Origin: Rhizobium binae | GTDB lineage: Bacteria; Pseudomonadota; Alphaproteobacteria; Rhizobiales; Rhizobiaceae | Assembly (NCBI RefSeq): GCF_017357225.1 | Contig: NZ_CP071604.1 | Coordinates: 1,925,001 to 1,989,000 of the forward strand | DNA: 64,000 nucleotides | Reading direction: 5' to 3' | Shown here: one piece after another, positions 26,943-37,102 of the stretch | How positions within the stretch are numbered: the stretch's first letter is position 1 | Layout: each line of letters starts with the position of its first letter | Made by a program: the position numbers and the translations under genes | Notes under the pieces: generated by a model | The model's database searches: none | Seen by the model: only the letters and a program-made list of their open reading frames with translations | Told to the model about the DNA's origin: nothing

Positions 26943-27956
26943 ATGACCGAATCAAAAGCGACGATCCTTGGCTGCAGCGGCCTTTCCCTCACATCCGAAG
27001 AGAAGGCCTTCTTCCGGGGCGAACGGCCCTGGGGCTTCATCCTCTTCGGGCGCAACATCTCCGAAGCGGAGCAGATCAGCGATCTTGTCGCCGGACTGCG
27101 CGACAGCGTCGGCTGGCATGCGCCGGTGCTGATCGATCAGGAGGGCGGCCGCGTCCAGCGTATCCGTCCGCCGGTTTTTGCCCGTTATCCCTCGGGCCAG
27201 ACTCTCGGCGATCTTTATCGCCGCTACCCGGCGGTTGGGCTGCGCGCCGCCTGGGCGATGTCGCGGCTGCACGCCTTCGACCTTTCGAAGCTCGGCATCG
27301 ATGTCGATTGCCTGCCGGTGCTCGACGTGCCGGTCGAAGGCAGCAGCAACGTAATCGGCGACCGCGCTTATGGCGGCGATCCCGAAACCGTCATCGCGAT
27401 GGGCCGGGCGGCTGCCCAAGGGTTGAAAGCCGGCGGCCTGCTGCCTGTGATGAAGCATATGCCCGGCCATGGCCGCGGTTTTGCTGATTCCCATCTTGAG
27501 CTGCCTGTCGTCACCGTCTCGCGCGATGAGCTGGAAGCCCATGATTTCCCGCCCTTCGTTGCGATGAAAGATGAGCTGATGGCGATGACCTGCCACGTCG
27601 TCTTCACCGCCATCGACCCGGACAATCCGGCGACGACCTCTCGCAAGGTGATTGACGGCGTCATCCGCGAACATATCGGTTTTACCGGTCTGCTGCTTTC
27701 CGACGATAGTTCGATGAACGCTCTGTCCGGCACGATCGGCGAACGTGCGGCGAATATCATTGCAGGCGGATGCGATATCGTGCTGCATTGCAATGGCCAT
27801 ATGGACGAGATGCGGGATGTCGTGGCAAATGTTCCGCGGCTCGACGGCGCGTCGCTCGCCCGTGCGAAAGCGGTGGAAGCAGGCTTCGCCGCGCCGGATG
27901 GCGCCGATGAGGCGGAGTTGAGAGCGGAATTCGAAGCGATGTTTGCGATCGTGTGA
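26943..27956 (+). CDS. nagZ: Beta-N-acetylhexosaminidase NagZ
   Basis: This 337-residue glycoside hydrolase family 3 enzyme removes GlcNAc from muropeptides during cell-wall recycling. Motifs are VLIDQEGGRVQRIRPP near 62-77, KHMPGHGRGFADSH near 171-184 (His of the catalytic dyad), and LLSDDSSMNAL with the nucleophile Asp near 250. The start at 26943 is preferred to 26886. The GH3 KHFPGHG consensus has Met in place of Phe here, a mild variation. It sits upstream of scpA. Confidence 0.93.
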   Translation: MTESKATILGCSGLSLTSEEKAFFRGERPWGFILFGRNISEAEQISDLVAGLRDSVGWHAPVLIDQEGGRVQRIRPPVFARYPSGQTLGDLYRRYPAVGLRAAWAMSRLHAFDLSKLGIDVDCLPVLDVPVEGSSNVIGDRAYGGDPETVIAMGRAAAQGLKAGGLLPVMKHMPGHGRGFADSHLELPVVTVSRDELEAHDFPPFVAMKDELMAMTCHVVFTAIDPDNPATTSRKVIDGVIREHIGFTGLLLSDDSSMNALSGTIGERAANIIAGGCDIVLHCNGHMDEMRDVVANVPRLDGASLARAKAVEAGFAAPDGADEAELRAEFEAMFAIV

Positions 27957-27971
27957 TCGCAGAGGAGCAGG

Positions 27972-28832
27972 GTGGTGAACACAGTCAAGGGGCCGGAGCG
28001 TCCGCAGGCGGCAACGCCCATGGACAAGCTGTGGCAGGACAACGGCGCCGAGCGCGCCAGCCATGAGCCAGCGCTGGTGATCGACGTCGCCGGCTTCGAA
28101 GGTCCGCTTGACCTGTTGCTCTATCTCGCCCGCAATCAGAAGGTCGACCTCTCGCGCATTTCGGTACTGGCGCTTGCCGAGCAATATCTGCAGTTCGTCG
28201 AAAGCGCCCGGCGGATCCGCATCGAGCTTGCCGCCGATTATCTCGTCATGGCCGCCTGGCTCGCCTATCTCAAGTCGCGCCTGCTCATTCCCCAGCAGAT
28301 CAAGGATGACGGTCCCTCTGGCGAGGAGATGGCGGCAACTCTCGCCTTCCGGCTGAAACGCCTCGAAGCCATGCGCCAGGCGGCCGAAGGCCTCGTCAAC
28401 CGCAACCGCCTCGGCCGCGACATCTTCGCGCGTGGTGCGCCCGAGCATATTCCCGACCGGCAGCAGTCGGCTTATGCGGCGAGCCTCTACGATCTCCTGA
28501 CCGCCTATGCGGCGCTGCGCCAGCGCCATGCCATCACCCAGGTGACGATCGAGAGGCGTAATGTCTGGTCGTTGACCGATGCCCGCGAGCTGCTGACCCA
28601 GATGATCGGCGAGGTCGGCGACTGGACCGCGATGGAGCATTATCTGCTGCGTTATCTCACAGCACCCGAGGAACGCGTCACGGCGATCGCCAGCGCTTTT
28701 GCCGCCTCGCTAGAGCTGGTGCGCGAGGGCAAGCTGGAAATCCGCCAGGACGGCGCCTTTCAGCCGATATACATGCGCCGCGGTCCCAAACACGCCACGC
28801 TGCAGGTGGTGGAGCAGGAGCAGCCGGCTTGA
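27972..28832 (+). CDS. scpA: Segregation and condensation protein A
   Basis: This 286-residue kleisin joins the SMC complex that compacts and segregates the chromosome. The conserved N-terminal kleisin core is GFEGPLDLLLYLARNQKVDL near 37-56, and the C-terminal winged-helix part ends GAFQPIYMRRG. The start is GTG at 27972 or 27975 with GAGGAGCAGG just upstream; ATG at 28020 is a later option. Its stop overlaps the scpB start by four bases. Confidence 0.93.
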   Translation: MVNTVKGPERPQAATPMDKLWQDNGAERASHEPALVIDVAGFEGPLDLLLYLARNQKVDLSRISVLALAEQYLQFVESARRIRIELAADYLVMAAWLAYLKSRLLIPQQIKDDGPSGEEMAATLAFRLKRLEAMRQAAEGLVNRNRLGRDIFARGAPEHIPDRQQSAYAASLYDLLTAYAALRQRHAITQVTIERRNVWSLTDARELLTQMIGEVGDWTAMEHYLLRYLTAPEERVTAIASAFAASLELVREGKLEIRQDGAFQPIYMRRGPKHATLQVVEQEQPA

Positions 28833-29542
28833 TCGATCCAAAGAGCGAAGAGGATTTCGAGGGCGATTTCGAAGACAGGAGCCGCGACCTGCAGGTTGAG
28901 ATCGAGGCGGAGCGCATCGCCGAGGCGCTGGTCTTCGCCTCCTCGCAACCAGTCTCGGAAGGCTTCCTCGCCGAGCGCCTGCCTGTAAAGACCGATGTGC
29001 ACGCAATTATGCTGCGCCTGAAGGAGCAATATGCGCCGCGCGGCGTCAACCTCGTGCAGGTCGAGGGCGCCTGGGCTTTCCGCACCGCCGCCGATCTCTC
29101 CTTCGTCATCCGCCGCGACGACAACGAGGTGAAGAAGCTGTCGCGCGCTGCTCTGGAGGTGCTGGCGATCATTGCTTATCACCAGCCGGTGACGCGCGCC
29201 GAAATCGAGGATATCCGCGGTGTTCAGACCTCGCGCGGCACGCTGGACGTGCTGATGGAAGCCGGCTGGGTACGGTTTCGCGGTCGCCGGCGCACGCCGG
29301 GCCGGCCGGTGACATTGGGCACGACGCGTGATTTTCTCGACCATTTCGGCCTGGAAGAGCTGCGCGATCTGCCCGGTCTCGAAGAGTTGAAGGGAGCGGG
29401 CTTGCTGTCGGGCCGGATTCCGGCAAACTTCAATATTCCCTCACCGATGAACGACGAATTGACCGAGGACGAGGACCCGATCACCCAGATGGATCTGGAA
29501 GAGCTGGGGTTGCTGGCGCCGCGCGGCGCACCCGAAGATTGA
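28829..29542 (+). CDS. scpB: Segregation and condensation protein B
   Basis: This 237-residue winged-helix partner of ScpA bridges SMC kleisin sites. The signature is ALEVLAIIAYHQPVTRAEIEDIRGVQTS near 108-135, followed by PGRPVTLGTTRDFLDHFGL. It starts with TTG and overlaps scpA by four bases, which implies translational coupling. An acidic N-terminal tail precedes the first domain. Confidence 0.93.
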   Translation: MIDPKSEEDFEGDFEDRSRDLQVEIEAERIAEALVFASSQPVSEGFLAERLPVKTDVHAIMLRLKEQYAPRGVNLVQVEGAWAFRTAADLSFVIRRDDNEVKKLSRAALEVLAIIAYHQPVTRAEIEDIRGVQTSRGTLDVLMEAGWVRFRGRRRTPGRPVTLGTTRDFLDHFGLEELRDLPGLEELKGAGLLSGRIPANFNIPSPMNDELTEDEDPITQMDLEELGLLAPRGAPED

Positions 29543-29723
29543 GGGGCATGCGTCTTGCTTTTGCCACGCATGGCGAAAACAATGGGGGCCCCCACTTTTC
29601 GGCAGGTCAATGGCTTGTCACAAAGGGCGATACCGTGACATTAAGCGCGTTCAGAGGGCTTGATGTTGGAAACGGTGTGGGAAATTCTTACATCAGGGAA
29701 CATCACAACAGGGAGTAAGCGTA

Positions 29724-29915
29724 ATGGGTTCTTTTGGCATCTACCACTGGCTGATCGTTCTGGCGGTCGTGCTGTTGTTGTTCGGTCGCGGCAAGATTCC
29801 CGAACTGATGGGCGATGTCGCCAAGGGCATCAAAAGCTTCAAGAAGGGCATGACGGACGAAGACGCGCCGGAAACGGCAAAGACCGTCGATCACAAGGCC
29901 GACGAAACGAAGTAA
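29724..29915 (+). CDS. tatA: Sec-independent translocase subunit TatA
   Basis: This 63-residue protein has one N-terminal membrane helix (about 7-22, [13 protein letters not shown]) with the [23 protein letters not shown] amphipathic helix that follows. It forms the variable pore component of the twin-arginine translocase for folded proteins. It is followed by tatB (51 bases on) and tatC. It starts with ATG behind GGGAGTAAGCGTA. Confidence 0.96.
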   Translation: MGSFGIYHWLIVLAVVLLLFGRGKIPELMGDVAKGIKSFKKGMTDEDAPETAKTVDHKADETK

Positions 29916-29966
29916 TCAAGTCCGGGAAAAAGCGCAGCCCCCGCGCTTCCCGTCCAGGAGCCTTGC

Positions 29967-30578
29967 ATGTTCGATATTGGCTGGACCGAGCTTTTGGTCA
30001 TCGCGGTCGTGCTGATCGTCGTTGTCGGTCCCAAGGATTTGCCGCCGATGCTGCGCGCTTTCGGCAAGATGACGCAGCGCGCCCGCAAGGTCGCGGGTGA
30101 ATTTCGTGCGCAGTTCGACGAAGCGTTGCGCGAAGCCGAGCTTGACGATGTCCGCCAGACGATCAGCGACGCCCAGAAGCTCAACCCGGTCAACAGCCTG
30201 CGCGAGGCGATGAACCCGCTTCGCCAGATGGGCAACGAGATCAAGGCCGACCTGCAGAGGACGTCCACCGCTTCGGACAATAAGACCGAAGTGCCGCCGG
30301 CTGCAATGTCCACCCCGACGCCGTCGATGAGCCTGCCGGAAACGCCGCCGCTGGTGTCGGCGCCGGAGCCCGCCGCCGCAGCCGTCGCGGCCGATGCGGT
30401 TGCCGCCAAGCCAAAGGCTCCACGCAAGCCGCGCGTCAAGGCTGCGGACAAGGCCGGCTTTGCCATTGCCGCGCCCGCGGAAAACCCGCCTGCCGAAAAG
30501 CGGAAACGAACGACGGCTGCCAGAAAGCCCGCAACGCCGAAGAAGCCTGCACAGACGAAGAAGAAGGACGAGGTATGA
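29967..30578 (+). CDS. tatB: Sec-independent translocase subunit TatB
   Basis: This 203-residue protein has an N-terminal membrane helix with MFDIGWTELLVIAVVLIVV and GPKDLPPMLRAFGKM, then an amphipathic helix and a long charged Ala/Lys/Pro-rich tail with lysine runs near the C-terminus. With TatC it forms the signal-peptide receptor. It overlaps tatC by four bases. Confidence 0.95.
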   Translation: MFDIGWTELLVIAVVLIVVVGPKDLPPMLRAFGKMTQRARKVAGEFRAQFDEALREAELDDVRQTISDAQKLNPVNSLREAMNPLRQMGNEIKADLQRTSTASDNKTEVPPAAMSTPTPSMSLPETPPLVSAPEPAAAAVAADAVAAKPKAPRKPRVKAADKAGFAIAAPAENPPAEKRKRTTAARKPATPKKPAQTKKKDEV

Positions 30579-31402
30579 GCGGTGATATCGAAGACAAGCC
30601 GCAGCCGTTGATCGAGCACCTGATGGAGCTGCGCACGCGGCTGATCTGGTCGATCGGCGCGTTTTTCGTCGCCTTCATCGCATGCTTCTTTTTTGCCAAG
30701 CATCTCTTCAACTATCTGGTCATTCCCTACAAGACGGCGGTGGAGTGGGCCCATCTCGACGTCGAGAAGGCCCAGCTGATCTATACGGCACCGCAGGAAT
30801 TCTTTTTTACCCAGGTCAAGGTCGCCATGTTCGGCGGCTTGGTGGTCGCATTTCCGATCATTGCCGCCCAGGTTTACAAGTTCGTGGCCCCTGGCCTCTA
30901 CAAGAACGAGCGCCAGGCCTTTCTACCGTTCCTGATCGCGTCGCCGGTCCTGTTTCTGATGGGCGCGGCACTCGTCTATTTCTTCTTCACGCCGATGGTC
31001 ATGTGGTTCTTCCTGTCGATGCAGCAGGCGCCGGGGCATGACGAGGTGGCGATCTCGCTGATGCCGAAGGTCTCGGAATATCTGAGCCTGATCATGACGC
31101 TGGTCTTCTCCTTCGGCCTCGTCTTCCAGCTTCCCGTCATCACGACCCTGCTTGCCCGTGTCGGCCTGCTGACATCGCAATGGCTCGCCGAAAAGCGCAA
31201 GTTCGCCATCGTGCTCGCCTTCGTCGTTGCCGCCGTGCTGACGCCGCCGGACCCGATGTCCCAGATCGGTCTTGCACTGCCGACGATCCTTCTCTACGAG
31301 ATTTCCATCCATGCGGCGCGACTCGTGGAGCGCCAGCGTGCCCGGCAGGCGCTCGAAAAGGACACCGAATCCGCGGACGTTGCCAAGACGGACAGCGTCT
31401 GA
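30575..31402 (+). CDS. tatC: Sec-independent translocase subunit TatC
   Basis: This 275-residue polytopic protein has six membrane helices. Conserved points are HLMELRTRLIW near 12-22 and YKFVAPGLYKNERQAFLPF near 100-118. TatC recognises the twin-arginine signal. The start overlaps the tatB stop, so the tatABC operon is tightly coupled. The charged C-terminal tail is cytoplasmic. Confidence 0.96.
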   Translation: MSGDIEDKPQPLIEHLMELRTRLIWSIGAFFVAFIACFFFAKHLFNYLVIPYKTAVEWAHLDVEKAQLIYTAPQEFFFTQVKVAMFGGLVVAFPIIAAQVYKFVAPGLYKNERQAFLPFLIASPVLFLMGAALVYFFFTPMVMWFFLSMQQAPGHDEVAISLMPKVSEYLSLIMTLVFSFGLVFQLPVITTLLARVGLLTSQWLAEKRKFAIVLAFVVAAVLTPPDPMSQIGLALPTILLYEISIHAARLVERQRARQALEKDTESADVAKTDSV

Positions 31403-31500
31403 GCGGTCATCCGGAAATCCCTTCATGAACGCCCTCTCATCCGGTCGAAGCCCGTTCAGGCTTTGGCCGGGTCACTTCTGTTGCAACGACTGGAACGACG

Positions 31501-32784
31501 ATGCTCGATATCAAATGGATCCGTGAGAATCCCGAAGCGCTCGATGCCGCCCTTGCCAAGCGCGGTGCGGAGCCTCTGGCCCAAAGTCTCGTCGCCCTCG
31601 ATGAAAAGCGCCGCTCCGCCGTGCAGAAGGCGCAGGACATGCTGTCCCGCCGCAATCTCGCCTCCAAGGAGATCGGTGCGGCGATGGCCCAGAAGAACGG
31701 CGAACTCGCTGAGAAGCTGAAGGTCGAGGTCGCCGAGCTGAAGACGCTTCTGCCGGCAATCGAGGAAGAAGAACGGCAGCTGACGGCTGAACTCAACGAC
31801 GCGCTGTCGCGCATCCCGAACATACCTTTCGACGACGTGCCGGTCGGAAAGGACGAGCACGATAATGCCGTCACCCGCATCGTTGGCGAAAAGCCGCGCT
31901 GGAACCATACGCCGAAGGAGCACTTCGAAATCGGCGAGGCGCTCGGCTATATGGATTTCGAGCGCGCCGCCAGGCTCTCCGGTTCGCGTTTCACGGTTCT
32001 CACAGGGCCGCTCGCCAAGCTCGAGCGCGCGCTCGGCCAGTACATGATCGATCTCCACACCCGCGAGCACGGCTATACCGAAGTCAGCTCGCCGCTGTTG
32101 GTTCGCGCTGAAGCACTGTTCGGCACCGGAAATCTGCCGAAGTTCGAAGAGGATCTCTTCAAGACGACGGACGACCGCTATCTCATCCCGACGGCTGAGG
32201 TGACGCTGACCAATCTGGTGCGCGAGGAAATCCTCGACCAGGAAAAGCTGCCGCTGCGCTTCACCGCCTTGACCCCGTCCTTCCGCTCGGAAGCGGGTTC
32301 GGCCGGCCGCGACACGCGCGGCATGCTGCGCCAGCACCAGTTCTGGAAATGCGAGCTCGTTTCGATCACCGATGCCGAGAGCTCCATTATCGAGCATGAA
32401 CGGATGACCGCCTGTGCGGAGGAGGTGCTGAAGCGCCTCGGTCTGCATTTCCGCACGATGACGCTTTGCACCGGCGACATGGGCTTCGGCTCGCGCAAGA
32501 CCTACGATCTCGAAGTCTGGCTGCCGGGGCAGAATGCCTTCCGCGAAATCTCTTCCTGCTCGGTTTGCGGCGATTTCCAGGCCCGTCGCATGAATGCGCG
32601 CTACCGCGGCAAGGACGACAAGACCAACAGGTTCGTGCACACGCTGAACGGTTCGGGCACCGCCGTCGGCCGCTGCCTGATCGCTGTCCTCGAAAATTAT
32701 TTGAACGAGGATGGTTCCGTCACGATTCCGGACGTTTTGCTGCCTTATATGGGCGGATTGACCAAGATCGAACGGGCGGCCTGA
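31501..32784 (+). CDS. serS: Seryl-tRNA synthetase
   Basis: This 427-residue class II synthetase has an N-terminal long coiled-coil arm (about 28-100) that contacts the long variable arm of tRNA-Ser. Motif 2 is [20 protein letters not shown] near 258-277. Motif 3 is [19 protein letters not shown] near 380-398. It follows tatC by 98 bases and leads into surE with a 4-base gap, so tat, serS and surE may be one transcription unit. Confidence 0.97.
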   Translation: MLDIKWIRENPEALDAALAKRGAEPLAQSLVALDEKRRSAVQKAQDMLSRRNLASKEIGAAMAQKNGELAEKLKVEVAELKTLLPAIEEEERQLTAELNDALSRIPNIPFDDVPVGKDEHDNAVTRIVGEKPRWNHTPKEHFEIGEALGYMDFERAARLSGSRFTVLTGPLAKLERALGQYMIDLHTREHGYTEVSSPLLVRAEALFGTGNLPKFEEDLFKTTDDRYLIPTAEVTLTNLVREEILDQEKLPLRFTALTPSFRSEAGSAGRDTRGMLRQHQFWKCELVSITDAESSIIEHERMTACAEEVLKRLGLHFRTMTLCTGDMGFGSRKTYDLEVWLPGQNAFREISSCSVCGDFQARRMNARYRGKDDKTNRFVHTLNGSGTAVGRCLIAVLENYLNEDGSVTIPDVLLPYMGGLTKIERAA

Positions 32785-32788
32785 GGCG

Positions 32789-33562
32789 ATGCGCATCCTG
32801 CTTACGAATGACGACGGCATTCATGCAGAAGGCTTGGCTGCGCTGGAACGGATCGCCCGCACGCTGTCGGACGACGTCTGGATCGTGGCGCCTGAAACTG
32901 ACCAGAGCGGTCTTGCCCATTCGCTGAGCCTCTCCGAACCTCTGCGGCTGCGCAAAATCTCCGACAAGCATTTCGCCTTGCGCGGAACGCCGACCGATTG
33001 CGTCATCATGGGCATCCGGCAAGTGATGGACATCAAGCCCGATCTCGTTCTCTCCGGCGTCAATTCTGGCTCGAACGTCGCCGACGACGTGACCTATTCC
33101 GGCACGATCGCCGGTGCCATCGAAGGCACGATGCAGGGCGTGCGCTCCTTCGCGCTCAGCCAAGCCTATCTCTATGAAGATGGCGCACGGATCGTGCCCT
33201 GGGAAGTCTGCGAGGCGCATGCCCCGGCTCTTCTGGAAAAGCTGATGGATCTGGACCTGCCGGAGGGCACGTTCCTCAATCTCAATTTCCCGAACTGTCG
33301 TCCCGGCGAGGTCGATGGCGCCGAAGTCACCATGCAGGGCAAGCTCGCCTTCAATCTGCAGGTCGATGCCCGCTCCGACGGCCGCGGCTTTCCCTATTAC
33401 TGGCTGAAGTTCGGCGAACGCGCCGGCGCCTTTATCGAAGGCACCGATATTCACGCTCTGAAGCACAACAAGATTTCGGTAACACCTTTGAAACTGGATT
33501 TGACCGATTATTCCGTGACTGACCGCGTGGCGCGGGCCCTGGGATACGGAGCACAGGTTTGA
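32789..33562 (+). CDS. surE: 5'/3'-nucleotidase SurE
   Basis: This 257-residue metal-dependent phosphatase removes phosphate from nucleoside monophosphates in stationary phase. Motifs are [15 protein letters not shown] (DD at 8-9, metal ligands), [10 protein letters not shown], and [22 protein letters not shown] near 91-112. It lies four bases past serS and overlaps pcm by four bases. Confidence 0.95.
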   Translation: MRILLTNDDGIHAEGLAALERIARTLSDDVWIVAPETDQSGLAHSLSLSEPLRLRKISDKHFALRGTPTDCVIMGIRQVMDIKPDLVLSGVNSGSNVADDVTYSGTIAGAIEGTMQGVRSFALSQAYLYEDGARIVPWEVCEAHAPALLEKLMDLDLPEGTFLNLNFPNCRPGEVDGAEVTMQGKLAFNLQVDARSDGRGFPYYWLKFGERAGAFIEGTDIHALKHNKISVTPLKLDLTDYSVTDRVARALGYGAQV

Positions 33563-34212
33563 CGGCAAGACTGGCGGAGAAGGAGGGCTTTGCGGCGCTC
33601 GTCCTCAGATTGCGTTCCGAAGGCATTTCCGACCTCGATCTGCTGACGGCGGTCGAGCAGACGCAGCGCTCTCTGTTCGTGCCGGCGCAATTTTCCGACG
33701 ATGCCTATTCGAGCCGGACGATCCCGATCGAATGCGGATCCTTCCTCGAAGGCATCGATTTTGCCGTCCGCATCCTGCATCACCTGAAGCTCAAGCCGGG
33801 CCAGCGGGTCCTGGAAATCGGCACCGGCAGCGGTTTCACCGCCGCCGTCATGGGACGCCTGGCCGAGCGTGTGCTGTCGGTCGACCGCTACAAGACGCTG
33901 ACGTCAGCGGCGCAGCGGCGCATGGAATCGCTTGGCCTGCGCAACGTCGTCATCCGACATGCCGACGGCAGCGCCGGCATGCAGGGCGAGGGCACCTTCG
34001 ACCGTATCCTGGTGACGGCGGCGTTCAATGCGATGCCGCGCTTTTATACCGACCAGCTCGTATCCGGCGGCTCGATGATCGCGCCGCTGATGATTTCCGA
34101 AAACGAATGTCGCATGGTGCGGCTGACGAAAACCGGCAGCCGTTTCGAGCGCGAGGAACTGTTCGAAGCACCTTATCTGCCGATCGTTCCGCGTCTTGCC
34201 TCGCTGCTGTAG
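33559..34212 (+). CDS. pcm: Protein-L-isoaspartate O-methyltransferase
   Basis: This 217-residue SAM methyltransferase repairs isoaspartyl residues in aged proteins. Motif I is [18 protein letters not shown] near 86-103, then [10 protein letters not shown] and [14 protein letters not shown]. It begins with TTG and overlaps surE by four bases. The surE-pcm-NlpD-like order matches that of E. coli surE-pcm-nlpD. The usual GQTISxPHM stretch is replaced by [17 protein letters not shown] sequence, so substrate preference could differ. Confidence 0.88.
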   Translation: MTARLAEKEGFAALVLRLRSEGISDLDLLTAVEQTQRSLFVPAQFSDDAYSSRTIPIECGSFLEGIDFAVRILHHLKLKPGQRVLEIGTGSGFTAAVMGRLAERVLSVDRYKTLTSAAQRRMESLGLRNVVIRHADGSAGMQGEGTFDRILVTAAFNAMPRFYTDQLVSGGSMIAPLMISENECRMVRLTKTGSRFEREELFEAPYLPIVPRLASLL

Positions 34213-34350
34213 GCACTGCGATTTTTCACCCGTAAGCTATGGTTATCAACTTCTCAAAAATATCGCACTGATTCCAGCATCTTAACCGCGTGGTAATACT
34301 AACGCGCTTTAATAGACTCACAAATGGTTGCGTTCTCAGTGGGTCGAGTC

Positions 34351-35940
34351 ATGCGTTTCAGTCTTTCGCCGAAGTTCGGGAAGTCGGCCGGTAATCTTCT
34401 GGTTGTGGGTCTGCTGGCAAGTGCCGCAACGGGCTGCAGTTCCGATGTGACACGGTTTGGTGGTTTGTTTTCCTCCTCCGGGCAGGACCAGATCACCACA
34501 AGTTCCATCCCGCGCCGGGGCGGCGTGCAGGGTGATCCGGTGCCGCGCGCCGATCTCGGCGGTTCGGCTGTCGCCAGCCAGCCCGCTTACGGCGGCAATA
34601 ATGCGCTGAACCAGCCCTATCCGGCGAACCCGGGTTACGAGCCGATCCGTCCGTCCAGTGCCCGTCTCGCTTCCTCGCCGGTCTCGATACAGCGTTCCGA
34701 GCTTGCTGCGCCGACGGCTGTCACGCCATCCCGTCAGCGGGAAAAGGAAGTGGCGCTCGCCCAGCCGTTCCCGGCTTCGCCGCAGGCTGGAAAGCCGCGG
34801 CTCGTAGCGCCGGCTGCACCAAAGGCAACGCCCGATTCGCTGACGACCGGCACCACGCCGAAGATTTCCGGCTGGTCCTCGACCAATGCGCCTTCCGTGA
34901 CGCTGCGCCCGGGCGAAAACATCGCCACGCTGTCCCGTCGCTTTGGTGTTCCGGAAAAGGAAATCCTGCGCATCAACAATCTGAAGACGGCCTCTGCCGC
35001 CCAACCCGGCCAGGCGATCCTGATCCCGACATTCAATGGCGGCAATGCCGCCAAGGCGGCATCGCAGGCGGCAGATCTTGCCAAGCCCGGCAATATGCCG
35101 GAGCCGGTCAAGGCGCCGGAGCAGAAGGTCGCCGTCGTCCCCGGCGCCAATTCCGTCCGCGACAAGACCATGGCGAGTGCCGATCCGGCCGCAAGGGTTC
35201 CCGCCGGCGCCGGCAAGGATCCGAAGACGCCTGCCGGCACCTATGTCGTCAAGCAGGGCGATTCGCTGGCAAAGATCGCCAAGGCGACGGGCGCCAATAT
35301 CGACGATCTCAAGGCCGCCAACAATCTTTCGGCGAGCTCGCTGCGAGTCGGCCAAGCGCTGAAGATCCCGAACGGCAAAGCCGACACGATCAAGACCGCC
35401 TCGATCGCGGCTGAAAAGGTCGGTTCGAAGCCGGCTGATCCGGCGCCTGCCCAGCAAACGGCTTCCGTTCAGCCTGCGCCCTATAAGGCGCCGACCGCCA
35501 CCCAGACCGTCGATGATGTCGAGAAGAAGGCCGACGTCAGCTCCGACGCGCCGGAATCGACCGGCATCGGCAAATACCGCTGGCCGGTGCGCGGCCAGGT
35601 CATTGCCGCCTACGGCGCCAACGTCAACGGCAACCGAAACGACGGCATCGATATCTCGGTACCGCAGGGCACGCCGATCAAGGCCGCCGAAAACGGTGTC
35701 GTCATCTATGCCGGCAACGGCCTGAAGGAACTCGGTAACACGGTTCTCGTCCGTCACGACGACGGCACCGTCACCGTCTATGGCAATGCCGACACGCTGA
35801 GCGTTGCCCGCGGCCAGAAGATCCAGCGCGGTCAGACCGTCGCCGTCTCCGGCATGAGCGGCGACGTCAAGCAGCCGCAGGTCCATTTCGAGGTGCGCAA
35901 GGACGCGTCCCCGGTCAACCCGATGACTTTCCTGGAATAG
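34351..35940 (+). CDS. LysM/LytM (M23) lipoprotein, NlpD/DipM-like
   Basis: This 529-residue lipoprotein has a signal sequence with lipobox near residue 28-31 (AATGC), a long Pro/Ser-rich region, LysM repeats at about 185-232 and 298-342 (TYVVKQGDSLAKIAKATGA), and a C-terminal M23 (LytM) domain at about 430-527. The metallopeptidase ligands look lost: the expected HxxxD is NDGID and the HxH box is QVHFEVR. That is the pattern of NlpD/EnvC-type amidase activators rather than an endopeptidase. Position after surE and pcm supports NlpD. The start at 34351 or 34324. Confidence 0.87.
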   Translation: MRFSLSPKFGKSAGNLLVVGLLASAATGCSSDVTRFGGLFSSSGQDQITTSSIPRRGGVQGDPVPRADLGGSAVASQPAYGGNNALNQPYPANPGYEPIRPSSARLASSPVSIQRSELAAPTAVTPSRQREKEVALAQPFPASPQAGKPRLVAPAAPKATPDSLTTGTTPKISGWSSTNAPSVTLRPGENIATLSRRFGVPEKEILRINNLKTASAAQPGQAILIPTFNGGNAAKAASQAADLAKPGNMPEPVKAPEQKVAVVPGANSVRDKTMASADPAARVPAGAGKDPKTPAGTYVVKQGDSLAKIAKATGANIDDLKAANNLSASSLRVGQALKIPNGKADTIKTASIAAEKVGSKPADPAPAQQTASVQPAPYKAPTATQTVDDVEKKADVSSDAPESTGIGKYRWPVRGQVIAAYGANVNGNRNDGIDISVPQGTPIKAAENGVVIYAGNGLKELGNTVLVRHDDGTVTVYGNADTLSVARGQKIQRGQTVAVSGMSGDVKQPQVHFEVRKDASPVNPMTFLE

Positions 35941-35958
35941 TTAGAGCGTACCAGGAAG

Positions 35959-35992
35959 CGCAAAAGCCCGGCCCCCCCGCCGGGCTTTTGTC
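35959..35992. terminator. Bidirectional Rho-independent terminator
   Basis: Perfect stem CAAAAGCCCGGC / GCCGGGCTTTTG around a C-rich loop, between converging genes (the M23 lipoprotein and the minus-strand ATPase ending at 36027). T tracts lie on both strands. Confidence 0.85.
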
Positions 35993-36026
35993 ATTTTGGA
36001 CCGTCTTGTATCGAACCGTGGGCTGT

Positions 36027-36899
36027 CTACGCCCGGTCGATATGAACGCGCATGCGCCCCGCCAGATCCTGGATGTATTGCCAGGCAACGCGGCCCGAGC
36101 GCGCACCGCGCGTTGTTGCCCATTCCAGCGCCTCGGCATGAAGCATGTCGCGTGCGAGTCCGAGCTTGAAGTGATCGGCATATCCGTCGATCATGCCGAG
36201 ATAGTCTTCCTGGCTGCATTTATGAAATCCGAGCCAGAGGCCGAAACGATCGGACAGCGAAACCTTCTCCTCGACGGCTTCCGACGGATTGATCGCCGTC
36301 GACTGTTCGTTTTCCATCATGTGACGCGGCAGCAGATGGCGCCGGTTCGACGTGGCGTAGAACAGCACATTGTCCGGCCGGCCTTCGACGCCGCCATCGA
36401 GCGCCGCCTTCAGCGACTTGTAGGCGGTGTCGTCGTGATCGAAGGAGAGGTCGTCGCAGAAGACGATCAGCCGGTACGGCGTGTCCTTCAGCAGGTCGAG
36501 CAGGTTGGGAAGGCTGGCAATATCCTCACGGTGAACTTCGACCAGCTTCAGCGCGACGCCGCTTTCGCGGCTGACATCCTCGTGCACGGCCTTGACCAGC
36601 GATGATTTGCCCATGCCGCGCGCACCCCAGAGCAAAACGTTGTTGGCCGCATAACCTTCGGCGAAACGCACCGTATTTTCGTGCAGGATATCGCGCACGT
36701 GGTCGACGCCGCGGATGAGCTTCAGCGCCACCCGGTTGGGTTTCTTGACGGGTTGCAGATGCTGACGCAGCGGCGCCCAGACGAAACAGTCCGCAGCGTC
36801 CCAGTCGTTGACGGCGGGTGCCGGTCCGGCAAGACGCTGGACGGCATCAGCGAGCCGTTTCAGCTCGCCAAGCAGGGCGGTGTTGATATCCTCGGTCAT
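36027..36899 (-). CDS. DUF815-type AAA ATPase
   Basis: This 290-residue P-loop ATPase has a Walker A motif GARGMGKSS at about 92-100 and a Walker B-like IVFCDDLSFD near 148-157. A helical N-terminal region precedes the ATPase core, which ends with a basic segment (GRVAWQYIQDLAGRMRVHID). Conserved alphaproteobacterial family of unknown target. The start at 36899 is preferred to 37055, which would prepend 52 unrelated residues. It is divergent from yajC. Confidence 0.85.
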   Translation of the reverse strand: MTEDINTALLGELKRLADAVQRLAGPAPAVNDWDAADCFVWAPLRQHLQPVKKPNRVALKLIRGVDHVRDILHENTVRFAEGYAANNVLLWGARGMGKSSLVKAVHEDVSRESGVALKLVEVHREDIASLPNLLDLLKDTPYRLIVFCDDLSFDHDDTAYKSLKAALDGGVEGRPDNVLFYATSNRRHLLPRHMMENEQSTAINPSEAVEEKVSLSDRFGLWLGFHKCSQEDYLGMIDGYADHFKLGLARDMLHAEALEWATTRGARSGRVAWQYIQDLAGRMRVHIDRA

Positions 36900-37102
36900 C
36901 GCAAGCTCCTGATTTCCTGCTGCGGCAATCCGCTTTATCTTTCGATGCGGGGTAGCATGGCATTTTGCCGCCGGAAAGGTTATGAGGCAGCGGAATCGGT
37001 ACTGTTTCCGGCTGTTTCTGTTGCATTCATCGAAGCGGCAACTATAGTCCGGCAACCTGAAAAATGAGGCGGGGATCCGCCGCCAAGCCTGAGGAGTTTA
37101 GC

